Shown in pieces: positions 34,786 through 43,985 of a DNA stretch of 46,408 nucleotides. Numbering within the stretch: the first letter of the stretch is position 1; each line of letters starts with the position of its first letter. Origin of the DNA: an uncultured Lachnospiraceae bacterium (lineage in GTDB: Bacteria; Bacillota; Clostridia; Lachnospirales; Lachnospiraceae); NCBI GenBank assembly GCA_946631295.1, contig CAMOZY010000013.1, positions 1-46,408 on the forward strand, read 5' to 3'. A program made the position numbers and the translations under genes. Below the pieces are notes generated by a model that was not told the origin of the DNA, searched no databases, and saw only the letters and a list, made by a program, of their open reading frames with translations.

Positions 34786-34809
34786 ATCTTGTATCGTTTG
34801 TATAATCTT

Positions 34810-34842
34810 ACCCCCGAAATGTAGATTTTGGGGGTGCTTTTT
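34810..34842 (+). terminator. rho-independent terminator after lgt
   Basis: Ten-bp stem (34810-34819 with 34826-34835, one G-T pair) rich in C/G at the base, six-base loop, then GC and six T residues. Confidence 0.92.
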
Positions 34843-34889
34843 TGTCATTTTTTACCCAAACAAATTATTAAATTTTTTTTATAAATCCC

Positions 34890-34964
34890 TTGCCAAATGC
34901 CCGATTATTCGGTATTATTTACTTGTTCGTGGGAAGAAGTGGGCAGAATTACCCCAAAAGTGGG
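34890..34964 (+). promoter_or_regulatory. division-cluster promoter and MraZ operator
   Basis: TTGCCA (34890-34895), 17 bp, TATTAT (34913-34918). Directly downstream stand three GTGGG repeats, at 34929, 34939 and 34960, spaced by one and about two helical turns. MraZ proteins are known to bind such GTGGG/TGGGN direct repeats and repress their own operon. Confidence 0.88.
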
Positions 34965-34991
34965 CAAAACCCGAACGAGGAAAATGCTGAA

Positions 34992-35432
34992 ATGACAGGC
35001 CTGATAGGCGAATACAACAGAACAATAGACGCCAAGGGCCGTATGTCAGTACCTTCCAAATTCACTGCAGTTCTGGGAGATTCTTTTGTTATTTCAAAAG
35101 GTTTTGACGGATGCCTTGTCATCTATACGGACGAAGAGTGGGAAGAATTTTCGGCAAAACTTAAAAATCTTTCCAATGCAGACAGAACGGCTCGTGAACT
35201 GAAGAGATTCTTCGGATCCGGCGCTTCAAGAGTTGATATAGATGCACACGGAAGAGTTCTGGTTCCTGCATCACTCATAGAATATGCGGGACTTTCCAAG
35301 GATGTAACGATAGTTGGAACCGCGGACGGACGCGCAGAAGTCTGGGATACAGCAAAGTGGAATTCCCAGAATGAAGAGATAAGTCCTGAAGAAGCTGCAC
35401 AGAGCCTTTTCGAAAAAGGAATCATTCTTTAA
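34992..35432 (+). CDS. mraZ: MraZ transcriptional regulator
   Basis: The product is 146 residues with two SpoVT/AbrB-like domains. DAKGRMSVPSKF (about 13-24) and DAHGRVLVPASL (about 85-96) are the paired DNA-binding motifs. It represses the division and wall cluster by binding direct repeats, and here three such repeats lie over its own start point. I chose the ATG at 34992 because MTGLIGEYNRTIDAKGR is the usual N-terminus and CGAGG lies about eleven bases before it. A longer in-frame version would run through the operator. It begins the division operon. Confidence 0.96.
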   Translation: MTGLIGEYNRTIDAKGRMSVPSKFTAVLGDSFVISKGFDGCLVIYTDEEWEEFSAKLKNLSNADRTARELKRFFGSGASRVDIDAHGRVLVPASLIEYAGLSKDVTIVGTADGRAEVWDTAKWNSQNEEISPEEAAQSLFEKGIIL

Positions 35433-35435
35433 AAG

Positions 35436-36365
35436 ATGGAATTCAAACATACCTCGGTACTGCTTAACGAAACAATAGATTACATGATGGTCCGCTCCGA
35501 TGGGTTATACCTCGACGGTACTCTCGGCGGAGCGGGCCACTCCTCCATAATCGCTTCAAAGCTTGTGACCGGACATCTTTACGGAGTTGATCAGGATGCA
35601 GATGCGATAGAAGCGGCAACACAAAGATTAAAGCCTTATGAAGATAAGGTGACGATAATAAGAGCCAATTACCGGAATGCGGTAGGAATCCTTAAAGAGA
35701 TGGGGATTCAGGGAGTTGACGGAATATTACTTGATCTTGGAGTCAGCTCCTGGCAGTTCGATAACGGCGAAAGAGGCTTTTCCTATAATACCGATGCTCC
35801 TCTTGATATGAGGATGGATACCAGAAAGGATCTGTCAGCGGCGGTGATCGTAAATGAATATCCGGAAGAAGAGATAAGAAGGATATTAAGAGATTACGGA
35901 GAAGAGAAATTTGCACCGCAGATTGCATCGAACATAATCAGGGCACGCGGTGAAAAAAGGATAGAGACCACTTTTGAACTGAACGATATCATAAGAAATT
36001 CGATACCGGCGAAATTCAGGGCAAACGGTCATCCGTCAAGGCAGACATTTCAGGCACTCAGGATAGCGTGTAACGAGGAACTGGATGTACTTGAAGGATC
36101 TCTGGATGAAATGGTTGATTTCCTTAATCCGGGAGGCAGGCTTTGCATCATAACTTTCCATTCACTTGAAGACAGGATAGTTAAAAATGCATTCAAAAGA
36201 TTTGAAAATCCCTGCACCTGTCCTCCTAACTTCCCGAAATGCGTATGCGGAAAGGTATCAAAAGGGAAGATTGTAACAAGAAAACCTATAGCTCCTTCGG
36301 ATGAAGAGATAGGGGATAATCCCAGATCCAGGAGTTCCAAATTAAGGGTATTTGAACGCAGCTGA
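35436..36365 (+). CDS. rsmH: 16S rRNA (cytosine-1402-N4)-methyltransferase
   Basis: The product is 309 residues. The N-terminus HTSVLLNETIDYM and the SAM motif DGTLGGAGHSSII are typical, as are ILLDLGVSSWQFD, RGFSYNTDAPLDMRMD and the late FHSLEDRIVK. It methylates C1402 in the decoding centre of 16S rRNA. It starts three bases after the mraZ stop, and its Shine-Dalgarno site lies inside mraZ. Confidence 0.97.
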   Translation: MEFKHTSVLLNETIDYMMVRSDGLYLDGTLGGAGHSSIIASKLVTGHLYGVDQDADAIEAATQRLKPYEDKVTIIRANYRNAVGILKEMGIQGVDGILLDLGVSSWQFDNGERGFSYNTDAPLDMRMDTRKDLSAAVIVNEYPEEEIRRILRDYGEEKFAPQIASNIIRARGEKRIETTFELNDIIRNSIPAKFRANGHPSRQTFQALRIACNEELDVLEGSLDEMVDFLNPGGRLCIITFHSLEDRIVKNAFKRFENPCTCPPNFPKCVCGKVSKGKIVTRKPIAPSDEEIGDNPRSRSSKLRVFERS

Positions 36366-36435
36366 AAGCTGAAGGCCCAGACAAAATGCAGAAAGGCTCT
36401 TTTAGAAAGGATTCTTTAAGAGAGGGGAAAAACAA

Positions 36436-36879
36436 ATGGCAATTCGTAACAATTATTCAGATTTCGTACAGGGAACAGCAGCAAGGAAGGAAGCACCTGT
36501 CCAGAGACCTTATGTGCGTCCTGCAAAGCAGACAGCACCTAAGAATAAGGCAGTAAGAAGGAGAATATCTCTTCCTGAGGTGGCAGCTGCGATGCTTGCA
36601 TTGTTTTCTTTTGCTATATGTGCCTATATGATGGTATCATATGTGAGGCTTCGCAGTGAACTCACGGAAATGAACCGTTCGGTAACTTACAAAAGATCCG
36701 AGCTCAGTTCCATGATCTCTCACAATGATGCAGAGTATAACCGCATCATGGCAAGTGTTGATCTTGCTGATATCGAAGCTATCGCAAGAGGAGAACTCGG
36801 AATGACATATGCGAGTGAAGGTCAGATCTGTTTCTACTCGGGCGAGACGAGCGATTATATGAGAAGGTACGGAAACTGA
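36436..36879 (+). CDS. ftsL: FtsL-like cell division protein
   Basis: The product is 147 residues: a basic cytoplasmic N-terminus (about 1-45), one membrane helix (VAAAMLALFSFAICAYMMVS), then a short coiled-coil region (RSELTEMNRSVTYKRSELSSM). This bitopic layout and the place between rsmH and the division PBP identify FtsL, which joins FtsQ/DivIB and FtsB/DivIC to activate septal wall synthesis. Sequence identity in this family is low, so the call rests on layout and context. GAGGGG precedes the ATG. Confidence 0.85.
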   Translation: MAIRNNYSDFVQGTAARKEAPVQRPYVRPAKQTAPKNKAVRRRISLPEVAAAMLALFSFAICAYMMVSYVRLRSELTEMNRSVTYKRSELSSMISHNDAEYNRIMASVDLADIEAIARGELGMTYASEGQICFYSGETSDYMRRYGN

Positions 36880-36883
36880 TCTG

Positions 36884-39193
36884 ATGGCATCAAAGAAAAA
36901 GACTGAAAATAAAAGTTCTGAAAATAAGAAGAAATCTTCGCGGGGAACGTACTCAGCCAAACAGATAAGAATGGGAAAGCTGAGTGCGTTGTTTGCTGCT
37001 ATGCTGATACTCATGGTGGCACTGTCGGTCAAGCTTGTTATGATAGTAAATGATCATGGTGAGGAGTATCAGAGGATCGTTTTATCCAATCAGAGATATG
37101 ACTCAGTAATAATCCCCTTCAGAAGAGGGGATATTGTTGACTGTAAGGGTACCATTCTTGCAACGAGTGAGAAGGTATATAACCTTGTTGTCGATCCTTC
37201 CGTCATGATGACATATGAGGACAACAGGTATCTGGAACCAACTCTTAATGCTATTTCTGCATGTTTTCCAAGCATTAACATAAGCGAACTCAGAGCGTAT
37301 GTGGTCAATAATGAAACCAGCCAGTACCGAATTCTTCTGAAGAGGCTTTCATATGGCGAAATAAGCGAGTTCCTGACTATGCAGGAAAACAATTCCTACA
37401 TCAGGGGAGTTACGTTTGAGGAAGAATACAGAAGAATCTATCCCATGGGAACCATGTGTTCCACCGTACTCGGATATACTACCGGCAATAACAATTCCGG
37501 TGGAATGTACGGACTCGAAGAGTATTATGAGTCAGTTCTTACAGGTACGGACGGAAGAGAGTATGGTTATCAGAATGAAGATGCAACTCTTGAAAGAACC
37601 ATCAAGCCTGCTGTGGACGGCTATACAATCCATACAACGATAGATGCTACCATCCAGAGGATCGTTGAAGAAAAACTTAATGAGTTCAACGAGACCTATA
37701 AGAATAATTATCGTGCCGGAAACGGTGCTGAAAACTTAGGCTGCATCATAATGGATGTCAACTCGGGCGAGATCCTTGCCATGGCTGATTTTCCCGGATA
37801 TAATCCCGCTGATTACATGAATACCGCTCCGCTTATCGGATGCAAATATTATGAAGCTGTAACCAATGCGGGCGGATATACCGAATACAGAAAAACCCAG
37901 GATGTCATCACTCAGGAAATGCTTGATGAGATGACCCAGGATCAGATCAACGTCAATCTTTACAATCTCTGGAAAAATCAGTGTATAAGCTACACCTATG
38001 AACCGGGATCTACCGCAAAGCCTTTTACCGTTGCTGCGGCTCTTGACTGTGGTGCTATAACAGGCGATGAGGTTTATACATGCAACGGTGCGCTTCAGGT
38101 TTCAAATTATTACATCAAGTGTCATACATATGATTCAGGCGGAGACGGTGTTGTTTCTGTTCAGGATTCGATCGCATGGAGCTGTAACGTAGCGCTGATG
38201 AAGATCGCACAGACTCTTGGAACCGATGAGATGTGCAAGTATCAGAGGATCTTCAATCTGGGACTTAAGACAAATATTGATCTTGCGGGTGAAGCAAGAA
38301 CAGATACTCTTGTATATAATGCCAAGTCCATGGGCCCTGTTGACCTTGCAACCAATTCATTCGGACAGAACTTCAATGCTACGATGATCCAGATGATCAC
38401 CGGATTCTGTTCACTTATAAACGGCGGATATTATTACGAGCCTCATATCGTAAGCCAGATAACCGATTCGACCGGAGCCATAATCCAGAATATTGAGCCC
38501 AGGGTTCTCAGACAGACTGTTTCCGAATCTGTATCTGAAAGGATGAGACAGTACTGCAGAGCAACAGTTATGGAAGAGGGCGGTTCAAGGCGAAGCGGAA
38601 GAAATGCAAGACCTTATGGTTATGCAATCGGCGGAAAGACCGGTACTGCGCAGACTATTCCCCGTGAGACAGGACAGATAGTTATTTCTTTCATGGGATT
38701 TGCACCTGCCGACGATCCTCAGATAGCAATCTATGTTGTTATCGACAGACCTAATTTTGCGAAGCAGGATAATGTTAAGTATGCATGTCTTCTCTGCAGG
38801 GATATCCTTCAGGAAGTACTTCCCTATATGGGAATCTATATGACTGAACCTCTGACCGATGAAGAAATCAGATATCTTGAGGAAAGACAGCTTGAGAATA
38901 CTCTGAGATATACTCAGGGAGATGGAAACGGTGAAGGAGGAAGCGACGTTGAGGATCCTTATGAGAGGATCGAAATGACCCAGATCACTGATTCCACAGG
39001 CGAAACAGCCAATGTTTTCCCGAGATGGATGTCGTATCCCATCGATCCTTCAACCGGATATCGTATCGGGCCCGACGGAAAGAGATATGATGCGGATACG
39101 GGAGAACTTGCAACGGAAACATCGAATATCCTTGATGATTCAATACCTGTAAATGATAATCTGGGAACTGATACAGTAAGCAACGGTAATTAA
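36884..39193 (+). CDS. class B penicillin-binding protein (FtsI/PBP2B/SpoVD type)
   Basis: The product is 769 residues. A basic N-terminus and one membrane helix (about 28-50) precede the PBP dimerisation domain and a transpeptidase with STAK (Ser376 nucleophile), SCN (433-435) and KTGT (585-588). A hydrophilic, acidic C-terminal tail of about 100 residues follows, with no PASTA domain. It cross-links septal peptidoglycan outside the membrane together with FtsW. Whether it is the vegetative enzyme or the sporulation-specific SpoVD cannot be told; it is the only such gene in the cluster, so a division role is likely. Confidence 0.93.
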   Translation: MASKKKTENKSSENKKKSSRGTYSAKQIRMGKLSALFAAMLILMVALSVKLVMIVNDHGEEYQRIVLSNQRYDSVIIPFRRGDIVDCKGTILATSEKVYNLVVDPSVMMTYEDNRYLEPTLNAISACFPSINISELRAYVVNNETSQYRILLKRLSYGEISEFLTMQENNSYIRGVTFEEEYRRIYPMGTMCSTVLGYTTGNNNSGGMYGLEEYYESVLTGTDGREYGYQNEDATLERTIKPAVDGYTIHTTIDATIQRIVEEKLNEFNETYKNNYRAGNGAENLGCIIMDVNSGEILAMADFPGYNPADYMNTAPLIGCKYYEAVTNAGGYTEYRKTQDVITQEMLDEMTQDQINVNLYNLWKNQCISYTYEPGSTAKPFTVAAALDCGAITGDEVYTCNGALQVSNYYIKCHTYDSGGDGVVSVQDSIAWSCNVALMKIAQTLGTDEMCKYQRIFNLGLKTNIDLAGEARTDTLVYNAKSMGPVDLATNSFGQNFNATMIQMITGFCSLINGGYYYEPHIVSQITDSTGAIIQNIEPRVLRQTVSESVSERMRQYCRATVMEEGGSRRSGRNARPYGYAIGGKTGTAQTIPRETGQIVISFMGFAPADDPQIAIYVVIDRPNFAKQDNVKYACLLCRDILQEVLPYMGIYMTEPLTDEEIRYLEERQLENTLRYTQGDGNGEGGSDVEDPYERIEMTQITDSTGETANVFPRWMSYPIDPSTGYRIGPDGKRYDADTGELATETSNILDDSIPVNDNLGTDTVSNGN

Positions 39194-39204
39194 GAAAGAC
39201 ATTT

Positions 39205-40440
39205 ATGGCAGCAAACAGGAACACAAAACAGAATAAATCCGGCGAGATAATTAAAGGAAACTTTAAAAATGCAGCCGATTCTATCAGCAGCTATGTAGAG
39301 ACAGATATCGATATGAATCTGGTATTCATAGTTCTGTTCCTGCTTGGTTTCGGCCTGCTGATGGTTTATTCAGCCTCTTCATATGTCGCATTCAGGGATT
39401 TCGGAAATTCTGCCTACTTTTTCAGGAAGCAGATCATATCCGATCTTCTTGGACTTGTGTGTATGGTTGTTACCATATTTGTCCCTCTGAGATGGGTTGA
39501 ACAGAATAAAAATATCAAATATCTGATCCTTGCTCTTGCAAATGTGGTTCTGCTTCTGGTCATTCCTTTCGGAATCGAATCACATGGTGCGAGAAGATGG
39601 ATACAGATACCTGGAATAGGCGGAAGCCTACAGCCCGCAGAGATCACGAAGCTTCTTATGATCATTTTCCTTGCGGCAATGATCAATTCCATGGGAAATG
39701 CATATATCAGCTCATGGAAGGGATTCCTTTTCTGCATGGGAGCTGCTGCTTTATCATCAGTGCTTTTGTATACGATCACTGATAACCTGAGTTCTGCACT
39801 GATCGTATTTATGATAGCTTTTGTAATGTGCTTTGTTGCATCACAGGATTTCAAAAAATACATTTTACTCGTGATGCTCGGACTTGCGGCGGCGGGAGGT
39901 ATTGTGGCCTATGTTGCTTCAAATGATTCTGCATCCGAAGGTTCATTCAGACTTACACGTATTTCATCATGGCTCCATCCCGAGAATTCGGCTGAAACCT
40001 CAGCTCATCAGATGCTCCAGGGATTGTATGCGATTGGAAACGGAGGATGGTTCGGAAGAGGACTGGGACAGAGCGTTCAGAAAGTATCGGTTCTTCCCGA
40101 GCCTCAGAACGACATGATTTTCGCGGTTATCTGTGAAGAACTTGGAATAGTCGGTGCGATATCACTGATGATAATGTTCGCGCTTCTTATATATAGAATG
40201 CTGATAATAGCAAAGAATGCAAAGGACAGATTTTCATTCCTTATCGTATCGGGAGTTATGGCACATTTTGCCATACAGGTAATACTTAATATAGCGGTTG
40301 TTACTGGATCGATACCCAATACCGGAGTATCGCTTCCATTCATAAGCTACGGCGGTTCATCTGCTCTTTTCCTTCTCATAGAGGTAGGTCTTGTTCTTAA
40401 TATTGACAGGGCATCCAGAGCGGAAAGCAGGGAGCGTTGA
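39205..40440 (+). CDS. ftsW: FtsW peptidoglycan glycosyltransferase
   Basis: The product is 411 residues with ten predicted helices. SEDS signatures are GARRWIQIPGIGGSLQPAEI (including the glycosyltransferase-essential region), the catalytic-loop area QNDMIFAVICEELG, and the late PFISYGGSS. It polymerises lipid II at the septum and works with the adjacent class B PBP. The hydrophilic N-terminus is longer (about 35 residues) than in many FtsW. It starts 11 bases after the PBP gene and overlaps the start of ftsQ. Confidence 0.95.
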   Translation: MAANRNTKQNKSGEIIKGNFKNAADSISSYVETDIDMNLVFIVLFLLGFGLLMVYSASSYVAFRDFGNSAYFFRKQIISDLLGLVCMVVTIFVPLRWVEQNKNIKYLILALANVVLLLVIPFGIESHGARRWIQIPGIGGSLQPAEITKLLMIIFLAAMINSMGNAYISSWKGFLFCMGAAALSSVLLYTITDNLSSALIVFMIAFVMCFVASQDFKKYILLVMLGLAAAGGIVAYVASNDSASEGSFRLTRISSWLHPENSAETSAHQMLQGLYAIGNGGWFGRGLGQSVQKVSVLPEPQNDMIFAVICEELGIVGAISLMIMFALLIYRMLIIAKNAKDRFSFLIVSGVMAHFAIQVILNIAVVTGSIPNTGVSLPFISYGGSSALFLLIEVGLVLNIDRASRAESRER

Positions 40441-41183
40441 GCCGGGAGAGAGGCACGGGCATTCGCAGGATAATGGTTCCTGTGCTGATATTTCTTCTGA
40501 TATTTGCCTGCGTGATGGGAATTGCATATTTCCTGGAAATCTACAGGGTTGATCCGGCCAAGATATATGTTGACGGTAATACTCATTATACTAACCAGGA
40601 GATCTCCGATATCGTTATGACCGGCCCTCTCGGAGATAATTCGATAGTTCTTTCTCTTAAATATAAAAACAGAAAGATCACGGATGTTCCTTTTGTGGAT
40701 GCAATTACGGTCGAGGTTATTGCTTCGGATTCCATAAGGATCAGAGTGTTTGAAAAAGCACTTGCGGGATATGTAAGGTATCTTGACAGATATATCTATT
40801 TTGACAAGGACGGGACTGTTGTAGAAAGCTCGGATGTGCTTACAAAGGGCATCCCTCAGGTTACAGGTATCAGCTTTTCCGGAATTCAGGTGGGAAAGCC
40901 TCTTTCATCGGATGACACCGATATTTTTGCCAGGACTCTTGATCTGACAAAGCTTCTGGGAAAATACGAGTTGTCTGCTGACAGGATTCATTTCCATGAA
41001 AACGGGGAAGTTACCGTATACTTTGGCAATGCCAGAGTTGATCTTGGAAAGGACGAACAGGGAATAGAGGATAAGGTAATGCTCCTTGGTACATTCCTGG
41101 AAAGAGTAGGAACTCTCAGCGGTGTTCTTGACATGGAAGAGTACAGCCCTGAAGGAATTTATGTGTTTACCCCCGACGATTAG
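40437..41183 (+). CDS. ftsQ: FtsQ/DivIB cell division protein
   Basis: The product is 248 residues. One membrane helix (about 13-32) is followed by a POTRA-like domain (YRVDPAKIYVDGNTHYTNQEI) and the beta domain (VEVIASDSIRIRVFEKALAGYV), the arrangement of FtsQ/DivIB. It forms a complex with FtsL and DivIC at the septum. The start is uncertain: a TTG at 40437 overlaps the ftsW stop as TTGA with GGAG only two bases away. The next in-frame ATG (40473) would cut the basic N-terminus. Confidence 0.88.
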   Translation: MSRERGTGIRRIMVPVLIFLLIFACVMGIAYFLEIYRVDPAKIYVDGNTHYTNQEISDIVMTGPLGDNSIVLSLKYKNRKITDVPFVDAITVEVIASDSIRIRVFEKALAGYVRYLDRYIYFDKDGTVVESSDVLTKGIPQVTGISFSGIQVGKPLSSDDTDIFARTLDLTKLLGKYELSADRIHFHENGEVTVYFGNARVDLGKDEQGIEDKVMLLGTFLERVGTLSGVLDMEEYSPEGIYVFTPDD

Positions 41184-41213
41184 GCGGCTCAAACACAAGA
41201 TATTGAAAAAAAT

Positions 41214-41243
41214 GTTGAAAATTAAGCATTTTTCAACTATTAT
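41214..41243 (+). promoter_or_regulatory. ftsZ promoter with inverted repeat
   Basis: TTGAAA (41215-41220), 17 bp, TATTAT (41238-41243). GTTGAAAA (41214-41221) and TTTTCAAC (41230-41237) form an inverted repeat that covers the -35 and spacer, a possible operator or hairpin. Confidence 0.65.
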
Positions 41244-41281
41244 TAAACAGAATGTTGACACTTATGTAGGAGGACAAAGCC

Positions 41282-42532
41282 TTGTATGAGATAAAAGAGT
41301 CCACGAAGCCCAACGGTAAAGCAAGAATCATAGTTGTGGGTGTCGGCGGTGCCGGCAACAACGTTGTCGACAGAATGATAGAAGACAGTGTCACGGGTGT
41401 TGAATTCGTGGCTATGAATACAGACCTTCAGGATCTTGAGCTTTCACTTGCTCCCGAGAAGGTTCCTCTTGGCGAAAAGGAAACACAGGGCCTCGGTGCA
41501 GGCGCTGATCCTGAAATCGGTGAGAGAGCTGCTCAGGAGAGCATTGATGAAATAAGGGATCACATCAAAGATGCCAATATGATCTTCATCGTATGCGGCA
41601 TGGGTGGCGGTACCGGAACCGGTGCAGCACCTGTTATCGCACACGAAGCAAGAGAAATGGGCATTCTTACTGTTGGTGTAATGACCACACCTTTCTCAAT
41701 CGAGAGAGCCGTAAGAAGAGAGAATGCAGAAATGGGTATCGCTAAGATCCGTGAAGATCTTGATACCATTCTTGTTATCCCCAATGACAAGCTTTTCAAT
41801 CTTGCAAGCAAATCCACTCCTATAAAGGAAATGTTCAGACTTGCAGATGAAGTTGTTAAGCAGGCTGTCAGAGGTATTACCGATATAATCAACGAAGACG
41901 GTATTCTTAATCTCGATTTTGCTGATATCAAGCGTGCAATGAAGGATAAGGGAACCGCTCTTATCGGTATTGGTGAAGCAGAAGGCGAGGGAAGAGCATC
42001 TGCTGCAGTCAAGGCTGCTGTCGAGTCCAAACTCCTCGATTCCAAGATCAATTCCGCTACCGCTATCATTGCAAATGTTGTCGGTAATGTTACAGCCGGA
42101 GATATTCAGGAGGTTCAGGAATATCTTAATGAACTTGTCGGTGAGAGAGTTGAGTTCTTCCTCGGCATGAGAGGCGATGACAGCTACGGTGAGAAGATCA
42201 GCGTTACCATTATCGCTACAGGCATAGAAGATAACAATGCATACGGCGGTGGATTTGTATCACGTCCGATGCCTGCTGCTAACAGCAGATTCGGAACCGG
42301 ACATATTCCGTCTGTCGACAGTGTTTCTTCATTCAGACCTTCACCTTCACCTGCTCCTTCACCTTCACCCGCACCTGCTCCTTCTCCCATTACCGAGAGA
42401 AGCGTCAGCAATGTAAGGACAGTCAATCCCACAAGTTTCCCTGCTGGCGGAGAAACTACAGGGCTCAAGAGCAGAATTAAGGATGTTCACATGGAAGTTC
42501 CTTCTTTCCTCAGGAAAAAGAGCGACGATTGA
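41282..42532 (+). CDS. ftsZ: cell division GTPase FtsZ
   Basis: The product is 416 residues. The GTP-binding loop is GMGGGTGTG (106-114), the N-terminal VVGVGGAGNNVVDRM contacts nucleotide, and the T7 loop NLDFADIKRAM carries the catalytic aspartates. The globular core ends near 320, then a Pro/Ser-rich linker with repeated SPAP units, and the C-terminal anchor peptide VPSFLRKKSDD. It polymerises into the Z-ring. The start is a TTG at 41282, seven bases after AGGAGGA (41268-41274); no in-frame ATG exists near it. The linker repeat is encoded by CTTCACCTTCACC-type DNA repeats. Confidence 0.97.
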   Translation: MYEIKESTKPNGKARIIVVGVGGAGNNVVDRMIEDSVTGVEFVAMNTDLQDLELSLAPEKVPLGEKETQGLGAGADPEIGERAAQESIDEIRDHIKDANMIFIVCGMGGGTGTGAAPVIAHEAREMGILTVGVMTTPFSIERAVRRENAEMGIAKIREDLDTILVIPNDKLFNLASKSTPIKEMFRLADEVVKQAVRGITDIINEDGILNLDFADIKRAMKDKGTALIGIGEAEGEGRASAAVKAAVESKLLDSKINSATAIIANVVGNVTAGDIQEVQEYLNELVGERVEFFLGMRGDDSYGEKISVTIIATGIEDNNAYGGGFVSRPMPAANSRFGTGHIPSVDSVSSFRPSPSPAPSPSPAPAPSPITERSVSNVRTVNPTSFPAGGETTGLKSRIKDVHMEVPSFLRKKSDD

Positions 42533-42556
42533 TTTTATGTACGCATGAGGTGATCC

Positions 42557-42892
42557 ATGATCAGACGTGAAGACATCCTGCCCATGGGTTTCTTGAAAAA
42601 GTCGGATTATTCGGGATCATGCGGCGGATTAAGATACAGACTTAAGAAGGTGACGGAGACCGTTACCGATGATTCGGGCGAAGAAAAGAAAAAGGATTCA
42701 CTTTTATGTGAAATTTGGCCTGGACCGTTTAATTACATCACTACACCTGATGAACTTAAGCAATCCGAAAAGTTCACCTTTGATGAGGATGGAGTGGGTG
42801 ATGCCATATTCTGGATGAATAATAAACTGGCTGAAGATCCTGCAAAGTGGGATAAAGCTGCTTCCGACTGGGAGAGCTACACCGGGAGATAA
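42557..42892 (+). CDS. small conserved protein of unknown function
   Basis: The product is 111 residues, soluble and acidic towards its end. Features are MIRREDILPMGFLKKSDYSGS, a central strand-rich part (LRYRLKKVTE, LLCEIWPGPFNY), and a C-terminal helix ending DWESYTGR. I recall similar small proteins beside ftsZ and nrdR in Lachnospiraceae but no function. GAGGTGAT precedes the ATG, 24 bases after ftsZ, and nrdR starts 21 bases after its stop. Confidence 0.7.
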   Translation: MIRREDILPMGFLKKSDYSGSCGGLRYRLKKVTETVTDDSGEEKKKDSLLCEIWPGPFNYITTPDELKQSEKFTFDEDGVGDAIFWMNNKLAEDPAKWDKAASDWESYTGR

Positions 42893-42913
42893 GCCTTTTA
42901 TGAGGAGAAGGGT

Positions 42914-43369
42914 ATGAAGTGTCCATATTGTGGCAGCGACGACACAAGAGTTATCGATTCCAGACCTGCTGATGATAATTATTCCATCAGAAGACGCAGG
43001 ATCTGTGATAACTGTAATAAGCGTTTTACCACCTATGAAAAGGTGGAGACCATTCCTCTTATAATCATCAAGAAGGATAATAACAGGGAGCAGTACGACC
43101 GTGCCAAGATCGAATCCGGTGTACTGAGGGCTTGTCATAAGAGACCTGTCAGTGCTACCCAGATCACCCAGCTTGTTGATGAAGTTGAGAACGAGATCAG
43201 TACACTTGAGGATAAGGAGATCCCTTCACGTGTTATCGGAGAGATCGTAATGAGAAAACTCAAGGATCTCGATGCTGTTGCATATGTAAGATTTGCATCT
43301 GTTTACAGGGAATTCAAGGATGTTGATTCCTTTATGGATGAACTCAAGGGCTTCATAGGGAAGAAATAA
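42914..43369 (+). CDS. nrdR: NrdR transcriptional repressor
   Basis: The product is 151 residues. A zinc ribbon with Cys3, Cys6, Cys31 and Cys34 (CPYC and CDNC) is followed by RRRRICDN/KRFTTYEKVE and an ATP-cone domain (about 48-138). It senses ATP/dATP and represses ribonucleotide reductase genes. No nrd genes or clear NrdR boxes are in the window. GAGGAGAAGG precedes the ATG. Confidence 0.97.
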   Translation: MKCPYCGSDDTRVIDSRPADDNYSIRRRRICDNCNKRFTTYEKVETIPLIIIKKDNNREQYDRAKIESGVLRACHKRPVSATQITQLVDEVENEISTLEDKEIPSRVIGEIVMRKLKDLDAVAYVRFASVYREFKDVDSFMDELKGFIGKK

Positions 43370-43462
43370 TTTATTTTTTCTTTATATTCTTCGTATCAAT
43401 GAATCAGTGCCATATGCCGATATATGTATTGCAGGCGCTGAACATGACACGGAGGTCATAAT

Positions 43463-43846
43463 ATGAGAATAGGTAATTCTTTTGATCATTCACAAATATA
43501 TAATGATCCATATGCACTGAAGATACGTGAGTCTCTTGCTGCAAAACAGGCTGACAATGTTCAGGAAGATAAGAATGCCACTCCTCAGGAAGCTGTTAAG
43601 GTTCCGGGTTCTGCAGATGAGAATTCCGTAAGGCGTGAAAGACTCCTCGGACTTGAAGATATATCACTTACATTTAATGCCAAGGATGATTTTGATCTGA
43701 TAGGCAAGACCAGCGATATAACAGATCTTGATCTTGAGAAGGCTGTATCGTTTGCAAAGAAGGACGATATCCTTACCCAGTACCGCAATACGGAAAATTC
43801 ACTTCCTGTTTACTCGGGAGAGGACGGCCTGGTTATTGCAAAATAA
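43463..43846 (+). CDS. small protein of unknown function
   Basis: The product is 127 residues, hydrophilic, without membrane segments or cysteines. It starts MRIGNSFDHSQIYNDPYALKIRESL and has a mid-part rich in charged residues (DENSVRRERLLG), which suggests mostly flexible or helical structure. I recognise only a general likeness to short Lachnospiraceae hypothetical proteins. ACGGAGGT lies nine bases before the ATG. The 93-base gap before it shows no clear promoter. A strong terminator closes it at 43862. Confidence 0.65.
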   Translation: MRIGNSFDHSQIYNDPYALKIRESLAAKQADNVQEDKNATPQEAVKVPGSADENSVRRERLLGLEDISLTFNAKDDFDLIGKTSDITDLDLEKAVSFAKKDDILTQYRNTENSLPVYSGEDGLVIAK

Positions 43847-43861
43847 TAAATGTATATGTTT

Positions 43862-43892
43862 CAGAGGACAGGTTATCCTGTCCTCTGTTTTT
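43862..43892 (+). terminator. rho-independent terminator
   Basis: Perfect 11-bp stem (43862-43872 with 43877-43887), TTAT loop and five T residues. It ends the transcript containing nrdR and the small protein. Confidence 0.95.
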
Positions 43893-43918
43893 GTGGTTAT
43901 GTTTTGTTGTGGTATAAT
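43891..43918 (+). promoter_or_regulatory. promoter of the cysteine desulfurase operon
   Basis: TTGTGG (43891-43896), 16 bp, and a perfect TATAAT (43913-43918) preceded by TGG, an extended -10. It follows the terminator directly. Confidence 0.7.
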
Positions 43919-43985
43919 GAACAAAGTCTGTGAACAAAAGGATCATCCCGTTGTTCATGCTCAATATTGATCTTTTCGTAAAAAT

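Noticed and set aside
42340-42400. CTTCACCTTCACC-type DNA repeats as a CRISPR or regulatory array
   Set aside because: They encode the Pro/Ser linker of FtsZ in frame; no spacer-repeat structure is present.
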